Shown here: one piece after another, positions 17,463 through 25,425 of the stretch
How the letters are laid out: each line of letters begins with the position of its first letter
How positions within the stretch are numbered: position 1 is the first letter of the stretch
Source of the DNA: Saccharopolyspora rhizosphaerae
GTDB taxonomy: Bacteria; Actinomycetota; Actinomycetes; Mycobacteriales; Pseudonocardiaceae
Direction of reading: 5' to 3'
Length of the DNA: 64,000 nucleotides
Assembly (NCBI RefSeq): GCF_003931915.1
Contig: NZ_RSAA01000011.1
Location: 62,001-126,000, forward strand
Made by a program: the position numbers and the translations under genes
The notes under the pieces: generated by a model
The model's input: only the letters and a program-made list of their open reading frames with translations
Database searches by the model: none
What the model was told of the DNA's origin: nothing

Positions 17463-19454
17463 ATGATCACCCACGTCCTGGTCGCCAACCGCGGTGAGAT
17501 CGCCCGGCGCGTCTTCGCCACCGCGCGCCGCATGGGCCTGGCCACCACCGCCGTCTTCTCCGACGCCGATGCCGCGGCGCCGCACACCGCCGAGGCCGAC
17601 GTGGCGACCCGCCTTCCCGGCGACGCCCCCGGCGAGACCTACCTGCAGGTCGAGCAGCTCGTGCAGGCCGCCCGCTCGACCGGCGCCGACGCCGTGCACC
17701 CCGGGTACGGCTTCCTCTCCGAGAACGCCGCTTTCGCGCAGGCCGTCTCCGACGCCGGACTGCGCTGGATCGGCCCGCCGGTCAAGGCCATCGAGTCGAT
17801 GGGGTCCAAGGTGGAGGCCAAGGCGCTCATGGCCGACGCGGGAGTCCCCGTGCTCCCCGAGCTGGACCCGCAGGCGGTCACCGAAGCCGACCTGCCGGTG
17901 CTGGTCAAGGCCTCCGCCGGGGGCGGCGGCCGCGGGATGCGGGTGGTGCGGGCGTTGTCCGAGCTCCCGGAGCAGGTCGACGCCGCGCGACGCGAAGCCG
18001 AGTCCGCCTTCGGTGATCGGACGGTGTTCTGCGAGCGCTACCTGGGTACCGGCCGGCACGTCGAGGTGCAGGTCCTCGCCGATCAGCACGGCACGGTGTG
18101 GGCGCTCGGCGAGCGGGAGTGCTCGATCCAGCGCAGGCACCAGAAGGTCGTCGAAGAAGCACCCTCGCCGCTGGTCGAGCGCACCCCGGGCATGCGGGGG
18201 CGGTTGTTCGAGGCCGCGCGGCTCGCAGCCGCGGCGATCGGCTACGAAGGCGCCGGCACCGTCGAGTTCCTGGCCGACGAGCACGGCGAGTTCTTCTTCC
18301 TCGAGATGAACACCCGGCTTCAGGTGGAGCACCCGGTCACCGAGAACACCACCGGGCTCGACCTGGTGCGGTGGCAGCTGAAGGTCGCCGACGGTCACGC
18401 CCTGCCCGCCGAGCCGCCCGCCTCCCGCGGGTGTTCGATCGAAGCCCGCCTCTACGCCGAAGACCCGGCGCACGACTGGCGTCCGCAGAGCGGAACCCTG
18501 CAGCGCCTCGAACTCCCCGGCACCGCAGCGGAGTTCGCGGTGCTGACCGGGCCGGGCATCCGGCTGGACTCCGGTGTGACCGGTGGTGACGTGGTGAGCG
18601 TCCACTACGACCCGATGCTGGCCAAGGTGATCTCCTACGGCGAAACCCGGGAGGAGGCGGCGCAGCTGCTGGCCGCGGCCCTGGCGCGGGCGAAGGTCCA
18701 CGGCCTGGTCACCAACCGCGACCTGCTCGTGCGGGTCCTGCAGCACCCCGCGTTCCTCGTGGGCGACACCGACACCGCCTTCTTCGACCGGCACGGCCTC
18801 GACTCCCTCGCCCGTCCGCTGGCCACCGACGACACCGCCGACCTCGCCGCGGTCGCCGCCGCGATGGCCGCGGCCGCCGAGAACCGGCGCACCGCACCGG
18901 TCGGCGCGCACCTGCCCACCGGCTGGCGGAACCTCCCGCCACTGCCGCAGACCAAGACCTTCACCTGCGGGGACCGCGAGATCGCCGTGTCCTACCTCGC
19001 CACGCGCACCGGCGTCGAGTTCACCGACCACCCCGGGCTCACGCTGGTGGAGGCGAGCCCGACCCGCGTCGTGCTCGACGTGCCCGGTGAGCACGGCCCG
19101 CTCCGCCGGGCCTTCGAGGTGGCCCGCTACGGCGAGCACGTCCACGTGGACTCCCCGCTCGGCCCGGTCGCGCTGGTGCGCGTGCCCCGCTTCACCGATC
19201 CCGCCGAGCGGCTCACCGAGGGCTCGCTGCTGGCGCCGATGCCGGGCAAGGTCATCCGGCTCGCCGCCGCTGCCGGCGACCAGGTCACCGCGGGCCAACC
19301 GATCCTGTGGCTGGAGGCGATGAAGATGGAGCACACCGTCGCCGCCCCCGCAGACGGCGTGCTCACCGAGCTGAACGTGGCAGCGGGACAACAGGTCGAG
19401 CTGGGTGCGGTGCTGGCCGTGGTCGACACCCCCGACTGCGAGGAGAACGCATGA
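17463..19454 (+). CDS. acyl-CoA carboxylase biotin carboxylase/biotin carrier (alpha) subunit
   Basis: A 663-residue protein. The biotin carboxylase part has VLVANRGEIARRVF, HPGYGFLSENAAFAQ, the ATP-grasp loop VKASAGGGGRGMRVV, ECSIQRRHQKVVEEAPS and FLEMNTRLQVEHPVTE. A linker of about 130 residues follows. The C-terminal carrier domain (residues 590-660) carries the biotinylation motif EAMKMEHTV, whose Lys receives biotin. It is the size of MccA-type subunits. ATG at 17463 matches the conserved N-terminus. Biotin for it may come from the bioBAFD genes in the same window. Its stop overlaps the next ACAD start (ATGA). Confidence 0.92.
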   Translation: MITHVLVANRGEIARRVFATARRMGLATTAVFSDADAAAPHTAEADVATRLPGDAPGETYLQVEQLVQAARSTGADAVHPGYGFLSENAAFAQAVSDAGLRWIGPPVKAIESMGSKVEAKALMADAGVPVLPELDPQAVTEADLPVLVKASAGGGGRGMRVVRALSELPEQVDAARREAESAFGDRTVFCERYLGTGRHVEVQVLADQHGTVWALGERECSIQRRHQKVVEEAPSPLVERTPGMRGRLFEAARLAAAAIGYEGAGTVEFLADEHGEFFFLEMNTRLQVEHPVTENTTGLDLVRWQLKVADGHALPAEPPASRGCSIEARLYAEDPAHDWRPQSGTLQRLELPGTAAEFAVLTGPGIRLDSGVTGGDVVSVHYDPMLAKVISYGETREEAAQLLAAALARAKVHGLVTNRDLLVRVLQHPAFLVGDTDTAFFDRHGLDSLARPLATDDTADLAAVAAAMAAAAENRRTAPVGAHLPTGWRNLPPLPQTKTFTCGDREIAVSYLATRTGVEFTDHPGLTLVEASPTRVVLDVPGEHGPLRRAFEVARYGEHVHVDSPLGPVALVRVPRFTDPAERLTEGSLLAPMPGKVIRLAAAAGDQVTAGQPILWLEAMKMEHTVAAPADGVLTELNVAAGQQVELGAVLAVVDTPDCEENA

Positions 19455-20611
19455 GCTTCATCGAAACCGACGAGCAGGTGGAATTGCGCGACTCCGTCGC
19501 CAAGCTCGCCCAGCGCTACAACCACGTCGACTACGTGCTGCCCAAGGCCCGCGCGCGCGAACCGCTCACCGAGCTGTGGAACGAGGCGGGACGGCTCGGG
19601 TTCCTCGGCGTCAACATCCCTGAGGAGTACGGCGGCGGGGGCGCGGGCATCTACGAACTCGCACTGGTCCAAGAAGAACTCGCCGCGCACGGGGCCGGGT
19701 TGCTGCTGGTCGTGGTCTCCCCCGCCATCTGCGGCACGATCATCACCAAGTACGGAACGCCGGAGCAGAAGCAGCGCTGGCTGCCCGGTCTGGCCGACGC
19801 CACCACCACGATGGTCTTCGCCATCACGGAACCCGACGCGGGCTCGAACTCGCACCACATCACCACCACCGCCCGCCGCGACGGCGCGGACTGGGTCCTC
19901 CAGGGCCAGAAGGTGTTCATCTCCGGGGTCGACCAGGCGGACGCGGTGCTCGTCGTCGCGCGCACCGAGGACGCCAGGACCGGCAAGCTCCAGCCCGCGT
20001 TGTTCATCGTGCCCACCGGCACGCCGAACTTCGTGGCGCAGCCCATGGAGATGGACATCGTCGCGCCGGACCGGCAGTTCACGCTGTTCCTCGACGACGT
20101 CCGGCTCCCGGCCGATGCGCTGGTCGGCGAGGAGGACGCGGCGCTGATGCAGCTGTTCGCCGGGCTGAACCCGGAGCGCATCCTCGGGGCCGCCATGGGC
20201 ACCGGCACGGGCCGCTACGCGCTCGCCCGGGCCGTCGAGTACGCCAACCAGCGGCAGGTGTGGAAGACGCCGATCGGAGCGCACCAGGGCATCGCCCACC
20301 CGCTGGCGCAGCACAAGATCGAGGTCGAGCTGGCCAAGGTGATGATGCAGAAGGCCGCCACGCTCTACGACGCCGGTCACGACGTGGAAGCCGCCGAAGC
20401 GGCGAACATGGCCAAGTACGCCGCCGCCGAGGCCAGCATCGCCGCTCTCGACCGCGCCATCCAGACCCACGGCGGCTCGGGCCTCACGGCCGAGCACGGT
20501 CTCGCGGCGATGCTCGGCACCGCTCGCATCGCGCGGGTCGCGCCGGTCAGCCGTGAAATGATCCTCAACTACGTGGCCCAGCACAGCCTGGGCCTGCCGA
20601 AGTCGTACTGA
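19451..20611 (+). CDS. second acyl-CoA dehydrogenase
   Basis: A 386-residue acyl-CoA dehydrogenase, clearly different from the one at 14.7 kb. Visible blocks are NIPEEYGGGGAGIYELALVQ, FAITEPDAGSNSHHITTTA, LQGQKVFISGVDQADAVLVV, QIT-like FTLFLDDVRLPADALVGEED and QTHGGSGLTAEHGLAAML. The usual EGT-x-EI ending is replaced by ARVAPVSREMILNYVAQ, which places it with AtuD-like and atypical ACADs. Two ACADs flanking the carboxylase pair would allow dehydrogenation of two different intermediates. No enoyl-CoA hydratase or lyase is in the operon. ATG overlaps the previous stop. Confidence 0.88.
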   Translation: MSFIETDEQVELRDSVAKLAQRYNHVDYVLPKARAREPLTELWNEAGRLGFLGVNIPEEYGGGGAGIYELALVQEELAAHGAGLLLVVVSPAICGTIITKYGTPEQKQRWLPGLADATTTMVFAITEPDAGSNSHHITTTARRDGADWVLQGQKVFISGVDQADAVLVVARTEDARTGKLQPALFIVPTGTPNFVAQPMEMDIVAPDRQFTLFLDDVRLPADALVGEEDAALMQLFAGLNPERILGAAMGTGTGRYALARAVEYANQRQVWKTPIGAHQGIAHPLAQHKIEVELAKVMMQKAATLYDAGHDVEAAEAANMAKYAAAEASIAALDRAIQTHGGSGLTAEHGLAAMLGTARIARVAPVSREMILNYVAQHSLGLPKSY

Positions 20612-20675
20612 GCGGCCGCAACCCGTTCGGGAGCGGCGTGACGCCCGCGGCGCTGCGGGTTGCGAGAGTGGGGGG

Positions 20676-21287
20676 ATGAGGAGCATGACGTCGCGCGAGC
20701 CGAAGCAGGACCGCAGCCGGGCGACCCGGCAACGCCTGCTGGAGGCCACCATCGACTGCCTCGCGACCCAGGGCTGGGACGCGACGACGGTCACGGCGGC
20801 CGCTCAGCGCGCGGGTGTCTCCCGCGGTGCGGCGCAGCACCACTTCCCGGCCCGCGAAGACCTCATCACCGCGGCCCTGGAGCACATGTTCGACGCGCGG
20901 ATGGCCGAGATCCGCGCGGAGGGCACCCGGCTTCCCGACGGACCCGGCCGCACCGAAGCCGTGGTCACGCGGGTGGTCGACTACTTCACCGGCGACCTGT
21001 TCAAGGCCGCCTTGCAGGTGTGGACGGCCGCGGCCGCCGATCCAGCGCTGCGGGAGCGGATCGTTCCGCTGGAGGCCAAGTTCGGCCGCACCGTGCACCA
21101 GGTGGCGATCGAGATGCTCGGCGCCGACGACACCGATCCCACCACCCGGCGCCTGGTCCAGGCGACCCTCGACATGGCGCGGGGTCTGGGGCTGGCCGAC
21201 GTCCTCACCGACGACTCGCCGCGCCGGAAGAACATCGTCGCCCAGTGGGCGAAGACCCTCGACGACGCGCTGCCGGACCCACGCTGA
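20676..21287 (+). CDS. TetR family regulator of the acyl-CoA operon
   Basis: A 203-residue TetR-type repressor. The N-terminal helix-turn-helix is RQRLLEATIDCLATQGWDAT followed by TVTAAAQRAGVSRGAAQHHF, with the recognition helix GVSRGAAQHHFP. The remaining residues form the all-helical ligand domain. It lies 64 bases after the last ACAD gene in the same direction and is the likely ligand-sensing repressor for the palindrome at 12163-12190; the inducer would be an acyl-CoA of the pathway. Both links are inferred. ATG at 20676 or 20685 can serve as start. The gene converges on the L,D-transpeptidase with 15 bases between stops. Confidence 0.85.
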   Translation: MRSMTSREPKQDRSRATRQRLLEATIDCLATQGWDATTVTAAAQRAGVSRGAAQHHFPAREDLITAALEHMFDARMAEIRAEGTRLPDGPGRTEAVVTRVVDYFTGDLFKAALQVWTAAAADPALRERIVPLEAKFGRTVHQVAIEMLGADDTDPTTRRLVQATLDMARGLGLADVLTDDSPRRKNIVAQWAKTLDDALPDPR

Positions 21288-21302
21288 AGCACGGGTCCGG
21301 CG

Positions 21303-21764
21303 TCACGGCACGACCTGGACCTCGTCCCCGACCTTGAGCTCGCCGAAGAACACCTCGGACGACTTCTTCGACAAGTGGAGGCAGCCTGCGGAGCGCTCGG
21401 TGAGGCTGCCCTGGTGGAACGCGACGCCGGTGTCGGTGAAGAACACCGAGTTCGGCATTGGCGCGTCGAACTCCTTGCTGTGGTGGTCCTGGTCCTTCCA
21501 CGTGACGTGGAAGGTGCCGACCGGCGTGGGCGAGTCCGGGCGCCCGCCGAGCGCCGAGGCCTCGCCGTAGTAGACCTCCCCGGCGCGGATCAGCCACGCG
21601 CGGTTGCGCGAGAGGCTCACGCACGCGTGCGCGGTCGTCGTGCACGGCGTACCGGGGACCAACCGCGGTTCGGCGGCCGGTGGTTCGGCCACCGCGCCGG
21701 TGGCACCGAGCGGCAGCGCGGTGGCCGCAGCGGTCACCGACACCATCGCGATCCTGCTCAACAT
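21303..21764 (-). CDS. secreted L,D-transpeptidase (YkuD-fold)
   Basis: A 153-residue protein with a signal peptide (MLSRIAMVSVTAAATALPLG, cleavage near AVAEPP). The catalytic signature is GVAFHQGSLTERSAGCLHLS: the His, then S-x-G-C-x-x-L with the nucleophilic Cys, as in YkuD domains, though Leu-His replaces the usual Arg after Cys. Such enzymes make 3-3 peptidoglycan crosslinks or attach proteins to the wall, outside the membrane. It is short, essentially a bare catalytic domain. ATG at 21764 follows GGGAG. It lies next to an NlpC/P60 hydrolase in the same direction. Confidence 0.85.
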   Translation of the reverse strand: MLSRIAMVSVTAAATALPLGATGAVAEPPAAEPRLVPGTPCTTTAHACVSLSRNRAWLIRAGEVYYGEASALGGRPDSPTPVGTFHVTWKDQDHHSKEFDAPMPNSVFFTDTGVAFHQGSLTERSAGCLHLSKKSSEVFFGELKVGDEVQVVP

Positions 21765-21922
21765 GCGTTCTCCCAGCCATTCCCGCCTCGCCCGGAACCC
21801 CGGTTCACACGAGGAGGCACCAGGTTGGTGGCGTGCGGTGATCAGATCAGCGCACACTGTAGCGGAGGTGCGGGGTTCCGAAGCGCGGGCCGTGCGAAGA
21901 GCGCCCGCGACGCCCAGACCGA

Positions 21923-22957
21923 TCAGCCGGAGACCCGGCGCACCGAGTGGACGTCGCCCATGTACTTGACCTCTTCGACGGTCACGTCCTGGCCTTCGGT
22001 GGGTGCGTGCACCATCTTGCCGTTGCCGATGTAGATGCCGTCGTGGCTGGCGGAGCTGTAGAAGAAGATGATGTCGCCGGGCTTCATCTCCGACTGCGAG
22101 ACCGAACGCCCCACCGACACCTGCGAGCGCGTCGAGCCCGGCAGCTCGACACCGGCCTGCTTGTAGGCCCACTGCACCAGCCCGGAGCAGTCGAACTGGC
22201 TCGGCCCCTTGGCGCCGAACACGTACGGCGATCCCTGCTTGCTCAGCGCGGCGTTGACCGCCTTGATCCCCGCACCGGAACCGGTCAGCTGGCCGACCGC
22301 GCTCTTCACCCCGGACAGCGCGTCCTTGTCCTTCTCGCTGAGCTGGTTGTACTGCTGCTTGACCTTGGCGACCTGCGAGTCCATCTCCTTCTTGCGGCCC
22401 GCGATGTCGCCTTCCAGCCTCGCGGCGTCCTCCTCGGCCTTCGCCGCACCTGCGCGGGCGCCCCACGCTTGCTTGCGGGCGTTCTCGGCGCGGTGCGTCG
22501 CGTCGGCGTAGGCGTGCACGGACTTGGCGTTGTGCTGCGACATCAGGTCGAGCGTGGAGGCCCGGTCCAGGAACGCGTCCGGTGTCTCGCTGCCGAGGAC
22601 GGCCGCGATCGAGTTCATCTGGGAACCCTTGTAGGAGGCCTTGCTGAGCCGGTCGACCTGGCCCCGGAGCTGCTCCTCCTGCACGTGCGCTTCCTGCGCG
22701 ACGCGGTCGGCCTGCTGCGCCTCGGCGTGGAACCGGTCGAGGTCGCGGCGCTTGGCCTCGTGGTCGTCCTGCGCCTTCTTGTAGTCCTCGGTGAGCACCT
22801 CGGCCTGGCGGGACAGGTCGCGCAGCTTCTGCGCCGCCTGCGATGCCTCGCCGGACTCGGGTTCGGCCGTGGCCGGGGTACCGCCGAGCACCACGGAGGA
22901 CAGCGCGGCGGCCGCCAGGATCGCGGTGCGTCGCGGAGCCGGTTTGGCGTGGGACAT
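21923..22957 (-). CDS. secreted NlpC/P60 peptidoglycan hydrolase (RipA-like)
   Basis: A 344-residue secreted protein: signal peptide MSHAKPAPRRTAILAAAALS with cleavage near TATAEP. A long coiled-coil follows (about residues 38-215, rich in Ala/Glu/Gln/Lys), then the C-terminal NlpC/P60 domain. Catalytic residues are the Cys in QFDCSGLVQWAYK, the His in SASHDGIYIGNG and the second polar residue around KMVHAP. This is the RipA/RpfB-partner architecture of actinobacterial endopeptidases that cut the D-Glu-DAP bond; the coiled coil usually occludes the active site until processed. A structured 5' region precedes it. Confidence 0.9.
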   Translation of the reverse strand: MSHAKPAPRRTAILAAAALSSVVLGGTPATAEPESGEASQAAQKLRDLSRQAEVLTEDYKKAQDDHEAKRRDLDRFHAEAQQADRVAQEAHVQEEQLRGQVDRLSKASYKGSQMNSIAAVLGSETPDAFLDRASTLDLMSQHNAKSVHAYADATHRAENARKQAWGARAGAAKAEEDAARLEGDIAGRKKEMDSQVAKVKQQYNQLSEKDKDALSGVKSAVGQLTGSGAGIKAVNAALSKQGSPYVFGAKGPSQFDCSGLVQWAYKQAGVELPGSTRSQVSVGRSVSQSEMKPGDIIFFYSSASHDGIYIGNGKMVHAPTEGQDVTVEEVKYMGDVHSVRRVSG

Positions 22958-23088
22958 GGAGGCCGATCACTCCTTCGAGTGGGTATTGCGGCAGTGGGCG
23001 GTCACCCTAGATCCCCGTTCCGAGGCCCACCAGCACCGGTGCAGCGGGCTCGAAACTCGTGTGCGCAGGGGAAACCCGCCAACCGGCG

Positions 23089-23108
23089 GCACGACCTCCG
23101 GGTCGTGC
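23089..23108 (-). promoter_or_regulatory. hairpin in the NlpC/P60 5' region
   Basis: GCACGACC (23089-23096) and GGTCGTGC (23101-23108) form a perfect 8-bp stem with a four-base loop, about 130 bases before the NlpC/P60 start. The neighbouring DNA (22990-23250) is rich in further short inverted repeats. Cell-wall hydrolase genes of actinobacteria often carry a c-di-AMP (ydaO) riboswitch here. I cannot recognise its conserved core with confidence, so only a structured leader is claimed. Confidence 0.35.
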
Positions 23109-23264
23109 GGACCGCTGGCCGATGGTGATCCTTCGCACGAGGCGGATCCGCTAACGCGGAGCAGGCTCAGAACGACGTGCCGCGGCGTCCAGCGCAACCG
23201 GGTGCTGCACGCGGAGTCCCCGCGTACCGCACGTCGGCCGAGGATCGTTGCGCAGTCCCGCCAA

Positions 23265-23280
23265 ACTGGTCTAGACCCAT
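23265..23280 (+). promoter_or_regulatory. DasR-type operator (dre)
   Basis: ACTGGTCTAGACCCAT matches the DasR-responsive element core ACTGGTCTAGACCAGT at 14 of 16 positions. DasR is the GntR-family repressor that releases DNA when N-acetylglucosamine is used and that controls chitinase genes in Streptomyces and relatives. The site touches the -35 hexamer of a good promoter upstream of two GH18-like genes, so repression by steric blocking is expected. DasR itself is not in the window. Confidence 0.75.
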
Positions 23281-23308
23281 TGACGCGGTGATCGGGCGCC
23301 CCTACGTT
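23280..23308 (+). promoter_or_regulatory. promoter of the GH18-like pair
   Basis: TTGACG (23280-23285) and TACGTT (23303-23308) are separated by 17 bases, a good housekeeping-sigma promoter. Its -35 box shares one base with the DasR-type operator. The transcript would have a 5' leader of about 100 bases before the ATG at 23417. Confidence 0.6.
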
Positions 23309-23416
23309 CTGCCGAGCCGGCAGCGGACCTCTCCGCAGCGCACATCCGGGGCCGAGCGCGCCGCGCTCCGGGATCGATCCACGACCAACGGGTCACCACG
23401 AGGGGAGAGCCCTGGG

Positions 23417-24409
23417 ATGAGGCAACCGGTCCGAGGGGCCGCGCTGGCGGCCGGACTCCTGGTGCTACCGCTCGCAGGCGCGATGCCGGCTCGGGCCGCG
23501 CCCGGCGAGCTCAAGGCCGCGCCGTGCTCCATGCCGCTGGACAACGAACCGCAGGACATCGTCGAAGCGATCGAGGCCAGCGGGCAGGACGACCACATCT
23601 TCGCGTTCGTCCTGGCCCCGTCCACCGACTACTGCACGCCCACCTGGGACGGCAAGGCCGACCAGGAGGTCGCCACCGACACCGCCGTGAAGGCCAAGGC
23701 CGACGCGGTGCGTGCCGCCGGCGGCACCCTCTCCGCGCCCTTCGGCGGCTACAACGGCATCGAGCCGCCGGCCGCCTGTCCCGACGCGACCGCGCTGGCC
23801 GACGCCGACCAGCAGCTGATCGACACGTACCAGCTGACGCCCATCGACCTCGACATCGAGGGCGACGACCTCGGCGACGCGCCCGGCGAGACCAACCGCT
23901 TCGACGCGATCAAGCTGCTCCGGGAGCGCGACCCCGACCTGCACGTCACGTTGACGCTGCCGCTGACCGGCGTCGGCCTCACCGAAGCGGGCACGGCCGA
24001 GATCCAGCGCGCCGCGGACGTGGGTGCCGAGATCGACCTGTTCCAGCTCGTGGACTTCGACTACGGCGGCCCGGGCGAAGACATGGCGAACAGCGCCACC
24101 TCGGTCGCCGAGGCGTTCCACGCGCAGCTGCGCGAGTTGCACCCGGAGCTCGACGACGCCACGGCCTGCGCGCGCACCGGCCTGATCCTCATGAACGAGC
24201 ACACCGACCAGCCGTCGGAGCTGTTCACCCAGGACACCTTCCGCGCACTGCTGGACCACGCCCAGCAGAAGCAGATCGGCCGCCTCTCCTCCTGGTCGCT
24301 CAACCGCGACCGGGCCTGCACCCAGCCCGGCGGCTGGGTCGACGGCGGGTGCAGCAGCGTCGAGCAGCAGCCCTACGACTTCGCCAAGATCATCGCCGAG
24401 TACCAGTGA
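23417..24409 (+). CDS. secreted GH18 chitinase-like protein
   Basis: A 330-residue protein with a signal peptide (MRQPVRGAALAAGLLVLPLA, cleavage near ARAAPG). The barrel resembles GH18. FAFVLAPSTDYCTPTWDG gives strand one, GGTLSAPFGGYNGIEPPAAC a later strand, and LTPIDLDIEGDDLGD is the catalytic strand, keeping D-x-D-x-E (with the acid Glu) but with Thr in place of the first Asp of DxxDxDxE. SWSLNRDRAC with paired Cys follows near the end. It should act on chitin or related glycans outside the cell. A second copy follows 17 bases downstream, and the DasR-type site upstream supports an amino-sugar role. Confidence 0.8.
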   Translation: MRQPVRGAALAAGLLVLPLAGAMPARAAPGELKAAPCSMPLDNEPQDIVEAIEASGQDDHIFAFVLAPSTDYCTPTWDGKADQEVATDTAVKAKADAVRAAGGTLSAPFGGYNGIEPPAACPDATALADADQQLIDTYQLTPIDLDIEGDDLGDAPGETNRFDAIKLLRERDPDLHVTLTLPLTGVGLTEAGTAEIQRAADVGAEIDLFQLVDFDYGGPGEDMANSATSVAEAFHAQLRELHPELDDATACARTGLILMNEHTDQPSELFTQDTFRALLDHAQQKQIGRLSSWSLNRDRACTQPGGWVDGGCSSVEQQPYDFAKIIAEYQ

Positions 24410-24426
24410 GCCCCCGGAGGACCACC

Positions 24427-25386
24427 ATGCGCATCCCCCGCACGCTCGTCACGACCCTCCTCGCCGGTGCGGTGCTCGCGCTGGCCGCGAGTCCGGGCCT
24501 CGCCCAAGACGCCCCACCGGAGATCACGACCGCGCCCTACGTCGACGTGATGCAGGACAAGCCCACCCTGCCCGAGGTCGCCGAAGCCACCGGACAGCAG
24601 CACTTCACGCTCGCCTTCGTGCTCGGCAGCGCCGCCGGGTGCACGCCGATGTGGGGCGGTGAGCGCCCCGTCGACGACCCGGCCATCACGGGCCAGATCG
24701 ACGCACTGCGCGCCATGGGCGGCGACGTCATCGTCGCCACCGGCGGCGCCACGGGCCCGTACCTGGAGAGCGTCTGCGGCACCGCCGGCGAACTGCTGGG
24801 CGCCTACAAGACGATCCTCGACGCCACCGGGGCCAACCACCTCGACGTCGACGTCGAGGCCACCATCCCGCAGGACCTCGTCAACGAGGCGCTGGCCACG
24901 CTGCAAGCCGAGCGCGGCACGAAGGTCAGCTACACGCTGCGGGTGCAGGCCGACGACACCGGGCTGGACCCCTACTCGGTGCAGGTCCTGCAGAGCGCCG
25001 CCGCGCACGGCGTCGACGTGCTGGTCAACCCGATGACCATGGAGTTCGGCTCGCAGAAGCCGTGGGGCGACGCGGTGATCGCCGCGGCGGAGAGCACGCT
25101 GCGGCAGATGGCGGACATCTGGCCGGACCTCAGCGAGACCGATCTCAGGGCGCGGCTGGGCGTGACGCCGATGATCGGCCGCAACTTCAACGGCAACGTC
25201 TTCACCCAGGACCACGCCCGCCAGCTGGTGGACTGGGCGAAGGCCAACGGCACCGGCCTGCTGGCGTTCTGGTCGGCCGGCCGGGACAACGGTGACTGCC
25301 CGGGCGGCGCGGTGTCTCCGACCTGCAGCAGCATCGAGCAGCAGCCCTTCGAGTTCACCACGATCTTCCAGGGCTTCGGAGCGTGA
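24427..25386 (+). CDS. second secreted GH18 chitinase-like protein
   Basis: A 319-residue paralogue of the preceding gene, with signal peptide MRIPRTLVTTLLAGAVLALA and cleavage near GLAQDA. Matching blocks are FTLAFVLGSAAGCTPMWGG, GGDVIVATGGATGPYLESVC and NHLDVDVEATI (again D-x-D-x-E, first Asp replaced by Asn). LLAFWSAGRDNGDCPGG and SSIEQQPFEFTTIFQ near the end match SSVEQQPYDFAKIIAEYQ of its neighbour. CGGAGG sits before the ATG. It is clearly co-transcribed with the first copy. The shared loss of the first motif Asp suggests altered activity or specificity rather than random decay. Confidence 0.78.
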   Translation: MRIPRTLVTTLLAGAVLALAASPGLAQDAPPEITTAPYVDVMQDKPTLPEVAEATGQQHFTLAFVLGSAAGCTPMWGGERPVDDPAITGQIDALRAMGGDVIVATGGATGPYLESVCGTAGELLGAYKTILDATGANHLDVDVEATIPQDLVNEALATLQAERGTKVSYTLRVQADDTGLDPYSVQVLQSAAAHGVDVLVNPMTMEFGSQKPWGDAVIAAAESTLRQMADIWPDLSETDLRARLGVTPMIGRNFNGNVFTQDHARQLVDWAKANGTGLLAFWSAGRDNGDCPGGAVSPTCSSIEQQPFEFTTIFQGFGA

Positions 25387-25425
25387 TCGGCACGGCGTCG
25401 GCGGCGAAGACGGCCGCCGGCACCG

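Noticed and set aside
22990-23250. Definite ydaO riboswitch call
   Set aside because: The conserved core could not be aligned by eye, so it is only listed as something to test.
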